Positions 7,910-16,502 of a DNA stretch of 16,701 bases are shown one piece after another. A program made the translations under genes and the position numbers. Within the stretch, counting starts at the first letter, position 1; each line of letters opens with the position of its first letter. Source of the stretch: Chitinophagaceae bacterium (lineage in GTDB: Bacteria; Bacteroidota; Bacteroidia; Chitinophagales; Chitinophagaceae); contig JAHEZA010000002.1 in NCBI GenBank assembly GCA_023251335.1, forward strand, positions 1 through 16,701, given 5' to 3'. The notes beneath the pieces were generated by a model. The model worked only from the letters and a program-made list of their open reading frames with translations, had not been told where the DNA came from and did not search any database.

Positions 7910-8036
7910 TTTTTGTATTTATTTTTAATTTTCAATTTGTAACTTAGCCACGATTTGCAAGGTTAAAATGATTTTTTGTTAAATCAAAAACAAAGATTTT
8001 TCCAGTATTTTTCAAAAACCCAGTTACATTATTAAT

Positions 8037-8762
8037 ATGGACCGAGTGTCAACTCTCCTGAAAAAATTACAAAAGCAACTTGACGAGAATTCATCTGTGG
8101 AATCTATGTTGCAAACCACCCAGATTTTACAGGCTGAGTTACTTAAAAAATCAGAAAAAAAAACGCCTCCGCCGCATCCACGAGTTTCAGTTTTGATGCC
8201 GACTGTTTTATATTCCCAAAAATTGAATATGTTCTCTGATGAGGTTTCTAATGAAGAAAAAGTAATAGAAGTGCTGCAGGTAGATGAAAAGGAAATAGAG
8301 GCAGAACTGGAAGAATTAAAAAAGAACGCAGAGATTGCAAACGCAAGAGGTTCACTCAACAGGCCGGTATTCATGTATGATCCTGAAGATTTACCTACCC
8401 TTTCCCACCAGGACCAACCGGAGAAAAAAATCTCACCCGATGAACTGTCTTTTGAATATCCCGAATCATTGAATGATCAGCTAAAAGAAACCAAAATAGA
8501 ACTTTCCCAATCATTGACTTCCACGCCTATAAAAGATTTAAAAAAGGGAATTGGCGTGAACGATCGCTTTCTCTTCATCAACGAATTATTTCGCGGAGAC
8601 GAGGCCATGTATGAACGAAGCATTAAAACCATTCAAAGTTTTTCTATTTATGCGGAGGCCGAATTCTGGATACGAAGAGAGTTAAAAATAAAAATCGGAT
8701 GGCGCGATAATCATCCCATTGTGAAACAATTTGACCAGTTGGTAAAAAGAAGATTCTTGTAA
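8037..8762 (+). CDS. Coiled-coil protein of unknown function with a compact C-terminal domain
   Basis: The 241-residue protein has no signal peptide or membrane helix and should be cytoplasmic. It has three parts. A predicted coiled coil (1-42) leads into a Lys/Pro spacer (KKTPPPHPR). A second highly acidic helical stretch (about 72-103) is followed by a low-complexity acidic linker to about 160. The C-terminal block (163-241) looks conserved, with PIKDLKKGIGVNDRFLFINELFRGD, then YERSIKTIQSF and a basic end. I associate that block with proteins of unknown function common in Chitinophagaceae and relatives, but I cannot name an activity. Candidates such as a DNA- or nucleoid-associated scaffold are guesses. 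It is transcribed divergently from tdk and converges with the LolA-like gene. The ATG at 8037 follows an AT-rich leader, and no nearby in-frame alternative fits better. Confidence 0.8.
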   Translation: MDRVSTLLKKLQKQLDENSSVESMLQTTQILQAELLKKSEKKTPPPHPRVSVLMPTVLYSQKLNMFSDEVSNEEKVIEVLQVDEKEIEAELEELKKNAEIANARGSLNRPVFMYDPEDLPTLSHQDQPEKKISPDELSFEYPESLNDQLKETKIELSQSLTSTPIKDLKKGIGVNDRFLFINELFRGDEAMYERSIKTIQSFSIYAEAEFWIRRELKIKIGWRDNHPIVKQFDQLVKRRFL

Positions 8763-8830
8763 AAACCCTATATTTCTTTAATCCTAATACAAAAAGCTTC
8801 CGTAAATATAAATCCCTTGTATTTCCTGGT

Positions 8831-9562
8831 TTACTGTAATTGAATTTTCGTAAAATTGACGGGATCGAAAATTTGTGTATTCAATCGTATATCTGCTTTC
8901 AATCCATAATATTTTTCTACTTGCACTAATTTATTATTGACATAAAAATATACCAGTGTTTCAGAAAATCCGCCGTTTAATTTTACATGATTTTCAAAAA
9001 GTGCTTCTTCTTTTTGCTTGTTTTCAAATTTAATCATTCGTACAAGATTATAATTTTCAGTATCGAACCATACCTGACTGACGGAATCTTCTTTTTTTTC
9101 AGCGCCTATTACGTAAACCTTTTTATCCTTCCAAACATCTTCATGAAACTTGCCGGGATCAAATCCAAAAGAGGCGATTTTGGAAACAGATTCTTCAAAA
9201 GGATAAAAGTACATTCCTCCTAATAAGAACAATAAATCATTGGGATAATAATTTGTTTTTATTTTCTTGCTGTTTCTGAAAATAACAGAAGAATCATTTT
9301 TAAAAATTATCGCATTGCCGCTGTCGGGATCTCCAAAATCTATACGAAAATTTTGTGGGAATTGAATATGCTCATGCCATGTTTCACTTCTTACAAGAGA
9401 ATCATTTCTGTAAATTTCAGTGGTCTGATTAAAAAATAGTGTCTTATACCATTTACCGGCATATCTGTCATGCATCTTTTTTAAAACTACTTTTCCTGTT
9501 AATGGAGGCTTTATTCCGAAAGAAGAAACTACTATCGCAAAAAGGAATAAAATATTTTTCAT
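8831..9562 (-). CDS. Secreted LolA-like outer-membrane lipoprotein-sorting family protein (tentative)
   Basis: The 243-residue protein begins with a short signal peptide (KNILFLFAIVVSSFG) and should be periplasmic. No lipobox Cys is present. The mature part is mostly predicted beta strand with an N-terminal helix (VVLKKMHDRYAGKWYKT). The later strands include EIYRND, FRIDFGDPDSGNAIIF, KVYVIGAE, SQVWFDTENYNLVRMIKFE and a final FTKIQL. This succession of antiparallel strands, with FDTENYNLVRM matching the xFDxxxxLxRm pattern, resembles LolA/LolB-type lipid-carrier folds. It starts 21 bases after the stop of the MlaF-like ATPase gene, so the two are very probably co-transcribed. A periplasmic carrier next to a lipid-exporting permease and ATPase makes sense, but the family call rests on pattern and context only. 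Confidence 0.68.
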   Translation of the reverse strand: MKNILFLFAIVVSSFGIKPPLTGKVVLKKMHDRYAGKWYKTLFFNQTTEIYRNDSLVRSETWHEHIQFPQNFRIDFGDPDSGNAIIFKNDSSVIFRNSKKIKTNYYPNDLLFLLGGMYFYPFEESVSKIASFGFDPGKFHEDVWKDKKVYVIGAEKKEDSVSQVWFDTENYNLVRMIKFENKQKEEALFENHVKLNGGFSETLVYFYVNNKLVQVEKYYGLKADIRLNTQIFDPVNFTKIQLQ

Positions 9563-9583
9563 GACATCTATATTAGAATTTTT

Positions 9584-10441
9584 TCAATCCTGCTTTTTAT
9601 CTCCACCATCCATCAATAGGTTTGCACCGCCATCACGCATTAAGTCGTCCATATTTCTATCATTGTCAATAATTCCTTTTTCCTCGAGCATGCGCATGTC
9701 TTTCGCATCTCTTAAAAATTCGGAAGCGAAAATGAATTCATTTAATTTTTGATTTTTATTGAAGATAATTTCTTTATTATTTCCCTCCCATTCTTTAACG
9801 CCCTGGTAGAGATATAAAATATTTTCTCCTATCTCCATCACGCTATTCATATCGTGAGTGTTAATAACGGTCGTTATATTATTCTCGATAGTGATTTCAT
9901 GAATTAACTGATCTATTACCATCGACGTTTGTGGATCGAGGCCAGAGTTAGGCTCATCACAAAATAAATATTTTGGTTTCAATACGATAGCCCTTGCGAT
10001 ACCTACACGTTTTTTCATGCCTCCGCTTATTTCCGCAGGAAATTTTTTATTGGTACCTTCCAATTCTACTCTTGCCAATACATCATTTACTCTTTCTATT
10101 TTTTTTTGCAGACTCCATTTAGTAAACATATCTAATGGAAATTGAATGTTCTGCTCTACAGTCATGCTGTCAAAGAGCGCCGAGCCCTGAAACAACATGC
10201 CGATTTGTTGCCTCAATTCTTTACGTTCTTCCTGCGCCATATGTGTCAAACTTTTCCCGTCAAAAATTATTTCACCTCCATCTACTTCAAAAAGACCTAC
10301 CATACACTTTTGTAAAACGGTTTTGCCGCTACCACTGGTCCCTATAATAAGATTGGTCTTACCCGTTTCCATCACAGCACTTATATCTTTCAATATTTGT
10401 TTATGTTCAAACGATTTAGAAATATTCTTAATCTCGATCAT
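9584..10441 (-). CDS. mlaF: MlaF-type ATPase of a phospholipid/ABC transporter
   Basis: From the ATG at 10441 the protein has 285 residues. It carries Walker A GTSGSGKT (34-41), Q-loop LFQGSALFD (83-91), the MlaF-like signature EISGGMKKRVGIARA (137-151), Walker B YLFCDEPNSGLD (158-169) and H-loop His196. In the Mla family this subunit drives an MlaE permease that moves phospholipids between the membranes of Gram-negative cells. An in-frame ATG further upstream (10600) would run 53 residues back through the end of the permease gene and encodes no ABC sequence, so I reject it. The C-terminal tail (236-285) is longer than usual. It holds two Gly-Asp-rich repeats, LMRDGG (267-272) and LMDGGD (276-281). 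The gene lies 32 bases after mlaE and 21 before the LolA-like gene. Confidence 0.9.
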   Translation of the reverse strand: MIEIKNISKSFEHKQILKDISAVMETGKTNLIIGTSGSGKTVLQKCMVGLFEVDGGEIIFDGKSLTHMAQEERKELRQQIGMLFQGSALFDSMTVEQNIQFPLDMFTKWSLQKKIERVNDVLARVELEGTNKKFPAEISGGMKKRVGIARAIVLKPKYLFCDEPNSGLDPQTSMVIDQLIHEITIENNITTVINTHDMNSVMEIGENILYLYQGVKEWEGNNKEIIFNKNQKLNEFIFASEFLRDAKDMRMLEEKGIIDNDRNMDDLMRDGGANLLMDGGDKKQD

Positions 10442-10473
10442 ACTAAATTTAATTTTCAGAGAATTTGCGCACT

Positions 10474-11211
10474 TTATAATAAAAAGAACGCAAGTATATA
10501 ATCGGCAAACAAAATAACAACACAACTGGTAATAACTGCTGTGGTGCTTGCCCGTCCGATTTCCAGCGCACCGCCTTTTACATTGTAGCCGTAAAAACAA
10601 GAAACACTGCTTATAATAAATGCAAAGGTGTACGCTTTTACTAAAGCAAACCAGACATTTTTTGGGATGAAATCCCTGAGTAAACCCCTGTCATAAGTTT
10701 CAGTAGGCAAAATACCGCCAAGGCTTCCTGCCAGCCTGCCACCATAAATACCCAAGGCCATAGCCAGGATTACCAACAATGGGATCGTAATAAGTGCTCC
10801 TAAAATTTTGGGGGCTACCAAATAAGATTTTGTATTGATTCCCATAATTTCCAACGCATCAATTTGTTCACTTACCCTCATGTTTCCCAGTTCTCCGGCA
10901 ATCTTACTTCCGACCACACCTGCCAGCACAATGCAGACTAAAGTAGGAGCAAATTCCAGTATAACGGTATCGCGAACCACCTGTGCGATTGTTTCTTTCT
11001 GAATCACCGGGCTCACAAGCTGGTAAGCTGTTTGTACGGCACTTACCGCACCCATAAAAACGGAAATCACTGTTACAATCCAGAGCGAACCCATGCCTAT
11101 TTCCACCGATTGGTGCATCAGTTCTTTCCAGTACATTTTAAAATTTTCCGGCTTTGTGAACATGCCTTTCATCATCAAAATGTAGGCACCAATTGAGGAA
11201 AAAAGTTTCAT
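10474..11211 (-). CDS. mlaE: MlaE-type permease of a lipid ABC transporter
   Basis: The 245-residue inner-membrane protein has the MlaE/YrbE layout. An amphipathic N-terminal helix (MYWKELMHQSVEIGMGS) is followed by five or so membrane helices. The hallmark stretch GSKIAGELGNMRVSEQIDALEIMG lies at 101-124, with the coupling-helix residues Glu107 and Glu115-Asp118. Other family marks are FMGAV (52-56) and the C-terminal YGYNVKGGALEIGRATT-like segment (207-223). The partner ATPase is encoded 32 bases downstream. No MCE-domain (MlaD) gene is seen in the window, so the periplasmic part of the transporter is either elsewhere or of another kind. Upstream, 41 bases away, is the malic enzyme gene on the same strand, probably on the same transcript. 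Confidence 0.92.
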   Translation of the reverse strand: MKLFSSIGAYILMMKGMFTKPENFKMYWKELMHQSVEIGMGSLWIVTVISVFMGAVSAVQTAYQLVSPVIQKETIAQVVRDTVILEFAPTLVCIVLAGVVGSKIAGELGNMRVSEQIDALEIMGINTKSYLVAPKILGALITIPLLVILAMALGIYGGRLAGSLGGILPTETYDRGLLRDFIPKNVWFALVKAYTFAFIISSVSCFYGYNVKGGALEIGRASTTAVITSCVVILFADYILAFFLL

Positions 11212-11252
11212 CGTAGTTGCTTAAAGAATTATTTTATTGATTAATTCCGAAC

Positions 11253-13586
11253 TCATTTCCGGGCTTTCCCCCATCTTCCTTTCGATGCTTCTTCGCTTTC
11301 GGTTTTTATTTCATTACATTTCAGTTGCGCATCTACTACAGCTATCAAAACCATGTTATAAATACTTCGTACCTGGCTTCCTAACTGAAGGATGTGAACA
11401 GGTTTATTAAGACCCAGTAAGATAGGACCGATGGCCTCAGCACCACCCACTTCCTGCAGCAGATTATAGCTAACATTCCCTGCAGCCAGGTTCGGAAAGA
11501 TCAGCACATTGACATCTTTATCTATCAACTCACTGAATGGATAATTATCTTTTAATATTTCCTGGTTAAATGCTACATTGGCTTGCATTTCTCCACCTAC
11601 CAGCAGCGAGGGCTGCTTTTGTTTTACAAGATCCCGGGCATGGGCTACTAACCTTGCTTCTGGCGAATTGCTGCTGCCAAAATTTGAATAACTTAACATA
11701 GCTATAACCGGGGTCATTCCAAAATTTCTAACTTCTTCCGCTACCATGATAGCAATATCTGCAAGTTCTTCAGCGGTAGGGTTAAAATTGACTGTGGTGT
11801 CCGCCAAAAATAACGGGCCTCTCTTAGTCATCATGATATACATTCCGGCTACCTTTGTGGAAGGCGTTTCGGTGCCGATCACTTGCAAGGCTGGCCTGAT
11901 GGTATCGGGATAGTTTTTTGTCAGTCCCGAGATCATCGCATCTGCCTCACCTGTTTCTACCATCATGCAACCAAAATAATTCCGGTCGCGCATTGCTTTT
12001 TTAGCTTCATAGATGTTGTATCCTTTTCGCTGTCGTTTTGCAAAAAACAATTCGCCAAATTGAACTCGTTTTTCGTGGGTGTCATCGCTTTTTGGATCTA
12101 TAATCCGCATGCCTGCAATTTCTATACCTGCTTCTTCGGCAATTTTTTTTATTTTTTCAACATTACCAAGCAAAATAGGAAAAGCGATTCCCTCGTCTTG
12201 CACCTGTTGCGCGGTTTTCAACACCTTTTGATTCTCTGCCTCTGCGAACACTACACGCTTTGGTTCTCTTCGAGCTTTCGCGTTCAACATTCGTAACAAA
12301 TGATTATCAATTCCTAATCTTTCATTAAGCTCAACTGCGTACGCTTCCCAATCGGTGATTGGTTTCCTTGCCACACCACTTTCCATTGCTGCCTTTGCAA
12401 CGGCGGGCGCCACATAAGTCAATAACCTGTTGTCCAGCGGTTTGGGAATTATATATTCAGGACCAAAGAAGATGTTTTTTTCATTGTACGCCATTGTAAC
12501 AATATCGGGTACACGCGTTTTTGCTAATTCAGCTAACGCTTTTACTGCTGCCAGTTTCATGGGTTCATTTATCTGGGTTGCCCTCACATCCAACGCGCCC
12601 CTGAAGATATAGGGAAAGCCAAGCACATTGTTAACCTGGTTAGGGAAATCACTTCTTCCCGTGGCCATTATTACATCTTTACGTACGGCGATTGCTTTAT
12701 CGTACGTGATCTCCGGGTCGGGATTAGCCATGGCAAAAACTATTGGATTCTTTGCCATGCTTTTTACCATTTCAGGAGTGACTACATCACCCACACTCAA
12801 CCCAATAAAGACGTCCGCATTTTTCATTGCGGTTTCCAGTGTCATGTTTTTATTTTTAGTAGTCGCGAATACTTTCTTTCTCTCATCCAGTCCTTCGCGA
12901 TCAGCATGAATTATCCCGGTTTTGTCGAATACCATAAAATTTTCCGGGACAGCGCCTAAAGCTACATATAGCTGAATACACGCCATAGCTGCAGCACCCG
13001 CACCATTCACTACAAATTTTACTTTATTGATTTTTTTCTTTTGAACTTCCAAGGCATTCAGCAAGGCAGCGGCACTAATGATGGCAGTGCCGTGCTGGTC
13101 ATCGTGCATAACAGGAATGTTTAAACGTTCTCTCAGTTTTTGCTCGATGTAAAAACATTCCGGTGCTTTAATGTCTTCCAGGTTGATGCCACCAAAAGTA
13201 GGTTCCAGTGAAGCAACAATTTCTACAAATTTATCCGGATCTGTTTCATTAACCTCTATGTCAAAAACGTCTATATCAGCAAAGATTTTAAACAAAACAC
13301 CTTTTCCTTCCATTACAGGTTTTCCGGCAACAGCGCCTATATTTCCAAGGCCCAGCACCGCGGTGCCGTTACTGATAACGCCGACCAGATTTCCTTTGGC
13401 CGTATATTGATAAGCCGTTTCGGGATTTGCTTCTATTTCGAGGCAAGGAATTGCCACACCCGGTGAATAGGCCAAAGAAAGGTCTCTTTGTGTTTTAGTG
13501 GCCTTTGTAGGAACTACTTCAATTTTACCGGGGCGCCCTTTTTGATGATAATCAAGGGCTTCCTGCTTACGAACAGTTTTTTGCAT
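11253..13586 (-). CDS. maeB: NADP-dependent malic enzyme with C-terminal phosphotransacetylase-like domain
   Basis: The 777-residue enzyme is predicted to decarboxylate malate to pyruvate with reduction of NADP+. The catalytic part covers about 1-425. It has Tyr40 in [36 protein letters not shown] (79-100), the metal-binding LEDIKAPE (136-143), HDDQHGTA (161-168), the Rossmann motif NGAGAAA (194-200) and [13 protein letters not shown] (306-318). From about 440 to 760 it carries a phosphotransacetylase-type domain, starting at [13 protein letters not shown]. In E. coli MaeB (759 residues) this domain is regulatory and binds acetyl-CoA rather than acting as a transacetylase, and the same is likely here. 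The length and order are complete. The gene follows the M20 gene by 79 bases with its own -7 box (13640-13647), and precedes mlaE by 41 bases. Confidence 0.95.
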   Translation of the reverse strand: MQKTVRKQEALDYHQKGRPGKIEVVPTKATKTQRDLSLAYSPGVAIPCLEIEANPETAYQYTAKGNLVGVISNGTAVLGLGNIGAVAGKPVMEGKGVLFKIFADIDVFDIEVNETDPDKFVEIVASLEPTFGGINLEDIKAPECFYIEQKLRERLNIPVMHDDQHGTAIISAAALLNALEVQKKKINKVKFVVNGAGAAAMACIQLYVALGAVPENFMVFDKTGIIHADREGLDERKKVFATTKNKNMTLETAMKNADVFIGLSVGDVVTPEMVKSMAKNPIVFAMANPDPEITYDKAIAVRKDVIMATGRSDFPNQVNNVLGFPYIFRGALDVRATQINEPMKLAAVKALAELAKTRVPDIVTMAYNEKNIFFGPEYIIPKPLDNRLLTYVAPAVAKAAMESGVARKPITDWEAYAVELNERLGIDNHLLRMLNAKARREPKRVVFAEAENQKVLKTAQQVQDEGIAFPILLGNVEKIKKIAEEAGIEIAGMRIIDPKSDDTHEKRVQFGELFFAKRQRKGYNIYEAKKAMRDRNYFGCMMVETGEADAMISGLTKNYPDTIRPALQVIGTETPSTKVAGMYIMMTKRGPLFLADTTVNFNPTAEELADIAIMVAEEVRNFGMTPVIAMLSYSNFGSSNSPEARLVAHARDLVKQKQPSLLVGGEMQANVAFNQEILKDNYPFSELIDKDVNVLIFPNLAAGNVSYNLLQEVGGAEAIGPILLGLNKPVHILQLGSQVRSIYNMVLIAVVDAQLKCNEIKTESEEASKGRWGKARK

Positions 13587-13639
13587 AGATGTTTTTTAAA
13601 CGATAGGCCAAATGACGGTGATTGCATATTTTGAATAGT

Positions 13640-13647
13640 CAAAGATA
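13640..13647 (-). promoter_or_regulatory. Probable -7 promoter box of the malic enzyme operon
   Basis: The minus strand reads TATCTTTG, an exact match to TAnnTTTG, 53 bases before the ATG at 13586. It lies in the short gap after the M20 stop, so it could make malic enzyme and the following mlaE, mlaF and LolA-like genes independent of the upstream gene. No convincing -33 element is visible. Confidence 0.4.
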
Positions 13648-13665
13648 GCTAATGTTGTTAATTCA

Positions 13666-14841
13666 TTACATAGAAACACCAAGCCATGCCATAATGCCTA
13701 CTCCATTTTCTATAGCGTCTTCATCAATATTGAACGTCGGAGTGTGTACTCCGGAAGTAATGTTCTCTTTAATATTACCAACTCCCAATCTGAAAAAGCA
13801 TGCGGGAATAATATGGGAATAAAATGCAAAATCCTCAGCGCCCATGCGCATTTCAGTTTGTTCCACATTGCCAGTTCCTACAAACTCCTCAGCTTTTCGT
13901 TTAGCGGTTTCAGTTAATTCGATATTGTTCAAAACAAAAGGATAACCCACATCGATTTTTACGTCAATATCAGCTCCCGAAATCTTCCCTGTTTCAATAC
14001 AAATATTTTTTATAAGGTTGTGCGCTTTAAATCGCCATTCCTCATTCATAGCCCTGAAAGTGCCCATAAGCTTTACCTCCGACGGAATTACGTTCGTAGT
14101 GTTACCTCCCTGAAATGAAGTTATCGAAAGTACTGAAGGGTTAAAAGGGTTATTCATCCTGCTAAGTAGTTGTTGAAGATTGACTACTAATTGCGAAGCA
14201 GCAAGGATCGTATCAGTTGTAAGATGAGGGGCAGCTGCATGGCCACCTTTACCTTTTACAGAAATATAAATCTCATCAGCACTTGCCATTACCATTCCAC
14301 CACGAAAACTTAATTTACCTACTTCAAGTCCGGGATGAACATGTAAGCCGAAAATGGATTTCGGTTTAGGATTCTCCAGCACACCTTCCTTAATCAAAAG
14401 ACTCGCGCCTCCGGGATTCTTTTCTTCACCGGGTTGAAAGATCAGCTTAATAGTTCCTTCCCAATCATTTTTTAATTCGTTCAGAATTTTCGCAGCGCCA
14501 AGTAAACATGACGTATGTACATCATGGCCACAGGCATGCATTACACCTTCGTTTAATGATTTATATTCTATTTGGTTTTGCTCTGCGATCGGAAGTGCAT
14601 CCATGTCTGCCCGCAACGCAATCACTTTTTTATCATGATTTTTTCCTTTCAGGATTCCTATGACACCAGTTGTAGCCATCACTTCAAAATCAATTCCCCA
14701 TTCTGTTAGTTTCCCTTGTACAAATTTTGACGTTTCAAATTCTTTATAGCTCAACTCAGGATGCTTATGGAGATGGCGGCGGATTTCGATAAATTCTTCA
14801 GAATATAATTTTGCCAGCTCTTTTATTTTTTCTTTCAACAT
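13666..14841 (-). CDS. M20-family metal-dependent amidohydrolase (N-acyl amino acid hydrolase type)
   Basis: The 391-residue protein belongs to the M20D group of amidohydrolases and aminoacylases. The metal-site motifs are all present: RADMDALP (77-84), HACGHDVHT with Cys104 and His106 (102-110), PGEE with the catalytic Glu139 (137-140), GLHVHP with His167, and SGVHTPTF with His366 near the end. The lid/dimerisation domain spans about 182-295 and includes GKGGHAAAPH (197-206). Related enzymes cleave acyl groups from amino acids, or hippurate, or auxin conjugates. The true substrate cannot be read from the sequence. There is no signal peptide, so it acts in the cytoplasm. It has its own -7 box at 14866-14873 and lies 161 bases after ffh on the same strand. 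Confidence 0.92.
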   Translation of the reverse strand: MLKEKIKELAKLYSEEFIEIRRHLHKHPELSYKEFETSKFVQGKLTEWGIDFEVMATTGVIGILKGKNHDKKVIALRADMDALPIAEQNQIEYKSLNEGVMHACGHDVHTSCLLGAAKILNELKNDWEGTIKLIFQPGEEKNPGGASLLIKEGVLENPKPKSIFGLHVHPGLEVGKLSFRGGMVMASADEIYISVKGKGGHAAAPHLTTDTILAASQLVVNLQQLLSRMNNPFNPSVLSITSFQGGNTTNVIPSEVKLMGTFRAMNEEWRFKAHNLIKNICIETGKISGADIDVKIDVGYPFVLNNIELTETAKRKAEEFVGTGNVEQTEMRMGAEDFAFYSHIIPACFFRLGVGNIKENITSGVHTPTFNIDEDAIENGVGIMAWLGVSM

Positions 14842-14865
14842 TTTTTGTAGAAATTATTATTTGGC

Positions 14866-14873
14866 CAAATGTA
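14866..14873 (-). promoter_or_regulatory. Probable -7 promoter box of the M20 amidohydrolase gene
   Basis: The minus strand reads TACATTTG followed by GCC, an exact TAnnTTTG match 24 bases before the ATG at 14841. It also overlaps the short palindrome TTTGGCCAAA at 14860-14869. No clear -33 TTTG is seen at the usual distance. Confidence 0.42.
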
Positions 14874-15002
14874 AAGAGAGTTTACGGTTATAATAAATTT
14901 GAAAATTATGAAATGGCGTTAATCAAGGCTTAGAACGAAAATTCAAAAGAAAGCGTACTCGAAAGCCGGTTAGACATTAATTCATATTGTAGAACGAAGG
15001 AT

Positions 15003-16325
15003 TTATTTTTTTCCAAACCCAGCCATTTTCCCCATGGGCATTTTATTCATTGTTTTCATCATCGCTTTCATTTGGTCAAATTGCTTGATAAATTGATTTA
15101 CCTCAGCAATATCTTTTCCGCTTCCTTTGGCAATGCGTTGTTTGCGACTCGGGTTGATTAAATCCGGATTGCGTCGCTCGACCAGGGTCATTGAATTGAT
15201 CATGGCTTCGATTCCCTTAAACGCATCATCATTAATATCAATGTCCTTTATTTGTTTGCCTACGCCAGGTATCATTCCCATCAGGTCTTTCAGGTTTCCC
15301 ATCTTTTTTATTTGCTGGAGCTGTGTTTTAAAATCTTCAAAATCGAATTGATTTTTTCGAATTTTCTTTTCCAATTTTGCGGCCTGAGCTTCATCAAATT
15401 GTTCCTGTGCTTTTTCAACAAGGCTTACAATATCGCCCATCCCCAAAATTCTTTGTGCCATACGCTCTGGATAAAACACGTCCAGCGTTTCCATTTTTTC
15501 GCCGCTGCTTACAAACTTAATCGGTTTGTTCACCGTATATTTTATGGAAATAGCTGCTCCGCCCCGGGTGTCTCCATCCAATTTGGTAAGTACAACGCCA
15601 GTATAATTTAAGCGCTGATTAAACGCGGCAGCGGTATTTACTGCATCCTGACCGGTCATGCTATCTACCACGAAGAGGATTTCTTTTGGGTTTAAAGCAT
15701 GCTTGACATTTGCCACTTCGGTCATCATTACTTCGTCTATGGCTAACCGTCCGGCGGTATCTATAATAACTACATTTTTGTTCTTTGACTTAGCTTCTTT
15801 GATCGCGTTTTGGGCTATCTCCACTACATTTTTGTTTTCGGGCTCGCTGTAAACCTCTACATTTATCTGGTCACCCAATACTTTTAACTGCTCGATAGCC
15901 GCCGGACGATAAACGTCTCCTGCAACCAATAAAGGAGATTTTCCCTTTTTTGTTTTAAGATAATTAGCAAGTTTCCCACTAAAAGTGGTTTTACCGCTTC
16001 CCTGTAAACCTGCAATTAAAATAACAGCAGGATTGCCGTTCAGATCCAGATCCGTTTCGACGCCACCCATTAAACCGGCGAGTTCATCCTTTACTATTTT
16101 CACCATTAACTGACCGGGACTTACGGCATTAATTACTTTTTCGCCTGTTGCTTTATCTCTGATACTATCAGTAAATTCTTTGGCAATTTTATAGTTTACG
16201 TCCGCATCTACCAGGGCGCGCCGAATATCTTTTACAGTTGATGCTATATTTAGTTCTGTAATTCTTCCATGACCTTTCAGATTCTTAAAGGCGGTATCTA
16301 ACCGGTCGCTTAACGATTCAAACAT
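15003..16325 (-). CDS. ffh: Signal recognition particle GTPase Ffh (SRP54)
   Basis: The 440-residue protein binds the SRP RNA and signal sequences of nascent inner-membrane proteins and delivers them to the receptor FtsY. The N domain (1-95) starts MFESLSDRLD. The G domain shows G1 GLQGSGKTT (106-114), GDVYRPAAIEQL (136-147), G3 DTAGR (189-193), G4 TKLD (247-250), GDTRGGAA (251-258) and the closing SSGE (273-276). The methionine-rich M domain (about 328-430) holds the RNA-binding helices, including MGNLKDLMGMIPG (342-354), the SRKQRIAKGSG segment (393-403) and QMKAMMKTMNKM (418-429). All parts are intact. The upstream region has a -7 box (16384-16391) and a perfect hairpin (16354-16376) that would lie at the 5' end of the message. 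Confidence 0.98.
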   Translation of the reverse strand: MFESLSDRLDTAFKNLKGHGRITELNIASTVKDIRRALVDADVNYKIAKEFTDSIRDKATGEKVINAVSPGQLMVKIVKDELAGLMGGVETDLDLNGNPAVILIAGLQGSGKTTFSGKLANYLKTKKGKSPLLVAGDVYRPAAIEQLKVLGDQINVEVYSEPENKNVVEIAQNAIKEAKSKNKNVVIIDTAGRLAIDEVMMTEVANVKHALNPKEILFVVDSMTGQDAVNTAAAFNQRLNYTGVVLTKLDGDTRGGAAISIKYTVNKPIKFVSSGEKMETLDVFYPERMAQRILGMGDIVSLVEKAQEQFDEAQAAKLEKKIRKNQFDFEDFKTQLQQIKKMGNLKDLMGMIPGVGKQIKDIDINDDAFKGIEAMINSMTLVERRNPDLINPSRKQRIAKGSGKDIAEVNQFIKQFDQMKAMMKTMNKMPMGKMAGFGKK

Positions 16326-16353
16326 ATTATTGAAAATTTCTTTAAGATAAAAA

Positions 16354-16376
16354 AAGTGAATATTTTATATTCACTT
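16354..16376 (-). promoter_or_regulatory. Perfect hairpin in the ffh leader
   Basis: Ten bases AAGTGAATAT at 16354-16363 pair perfectly with ATATTCACTT at 16367-16376 around a three-base loop. Read on the minus strand, the hairpin is followed by a run of seven T, part of it inside the stem. It ends 29 bases before the ffh ATG and begins about seven bases after the -7 box, so it would form the extreme 5' end of the ffh message. It could stabilise the message, bind a dimeric regulator as DNA, or act as a weak terminator for transcripts from further right. The stem has only two G-C pairs. Confidence 0.55.
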
Positions 16377-16383
16377 AATTCTG

Positions 16384-16391
16384 CAAATTTA
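16384..16391 (-). promoter_or_regulatory. Probable -7 promoter box of ffh
   Basis: The minus strand reads TAAATTTG followed by CAG, an exact match to the Bacteroidota -7 consensus TAnnTTTG. It lies 58 bases before the ffh start codon. A -33 TTTG is not evident upstream. Confidence 0.5.
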
Positions 16392-16502
16392 AGAAATTTT
16401 GGAGGGAATTTTAAGAAGGAAATTTCCAATAGGGCAACTCGAATCAGAAGTATCTAAGTCAAAATATGCGAAACATTATTTTATATGATTCTTCAAATAA
16501 AA

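Noticed and set aside
8786..8823. Inverted pair AATACAA/TTGTATT between the convergent coiled-coil and LolA-like genes
   Set aside because: The stem has seven pairs with one G-C pair and a 24-base loop, so it is too weak without a T run.
10442..10600. In-frame extension of the MlaF gene over the end of mlaE
   Set aside because: The added residues are the mlaE 3' end read in another frame and carry no ABC features. The ATG at 10441 gives a standard ATPase N-terminus.
11883..12296. Plus-strand open frame of 137 codons inside the malic enzyme gene
   Set aside because: It lies wholly opposite conserved malic enzyme/PTA coding sequence and its product is a Phe/Cys/His-rich string with no recognisable domain.
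14931..14998. Nine-base word TAGAACGAA present twice downstream of ffh
   Set aside because: Two copies of a nine-base AT-rich word 59 bases apart, without symmetry or further copies, is too little evidence for a functional repeat.
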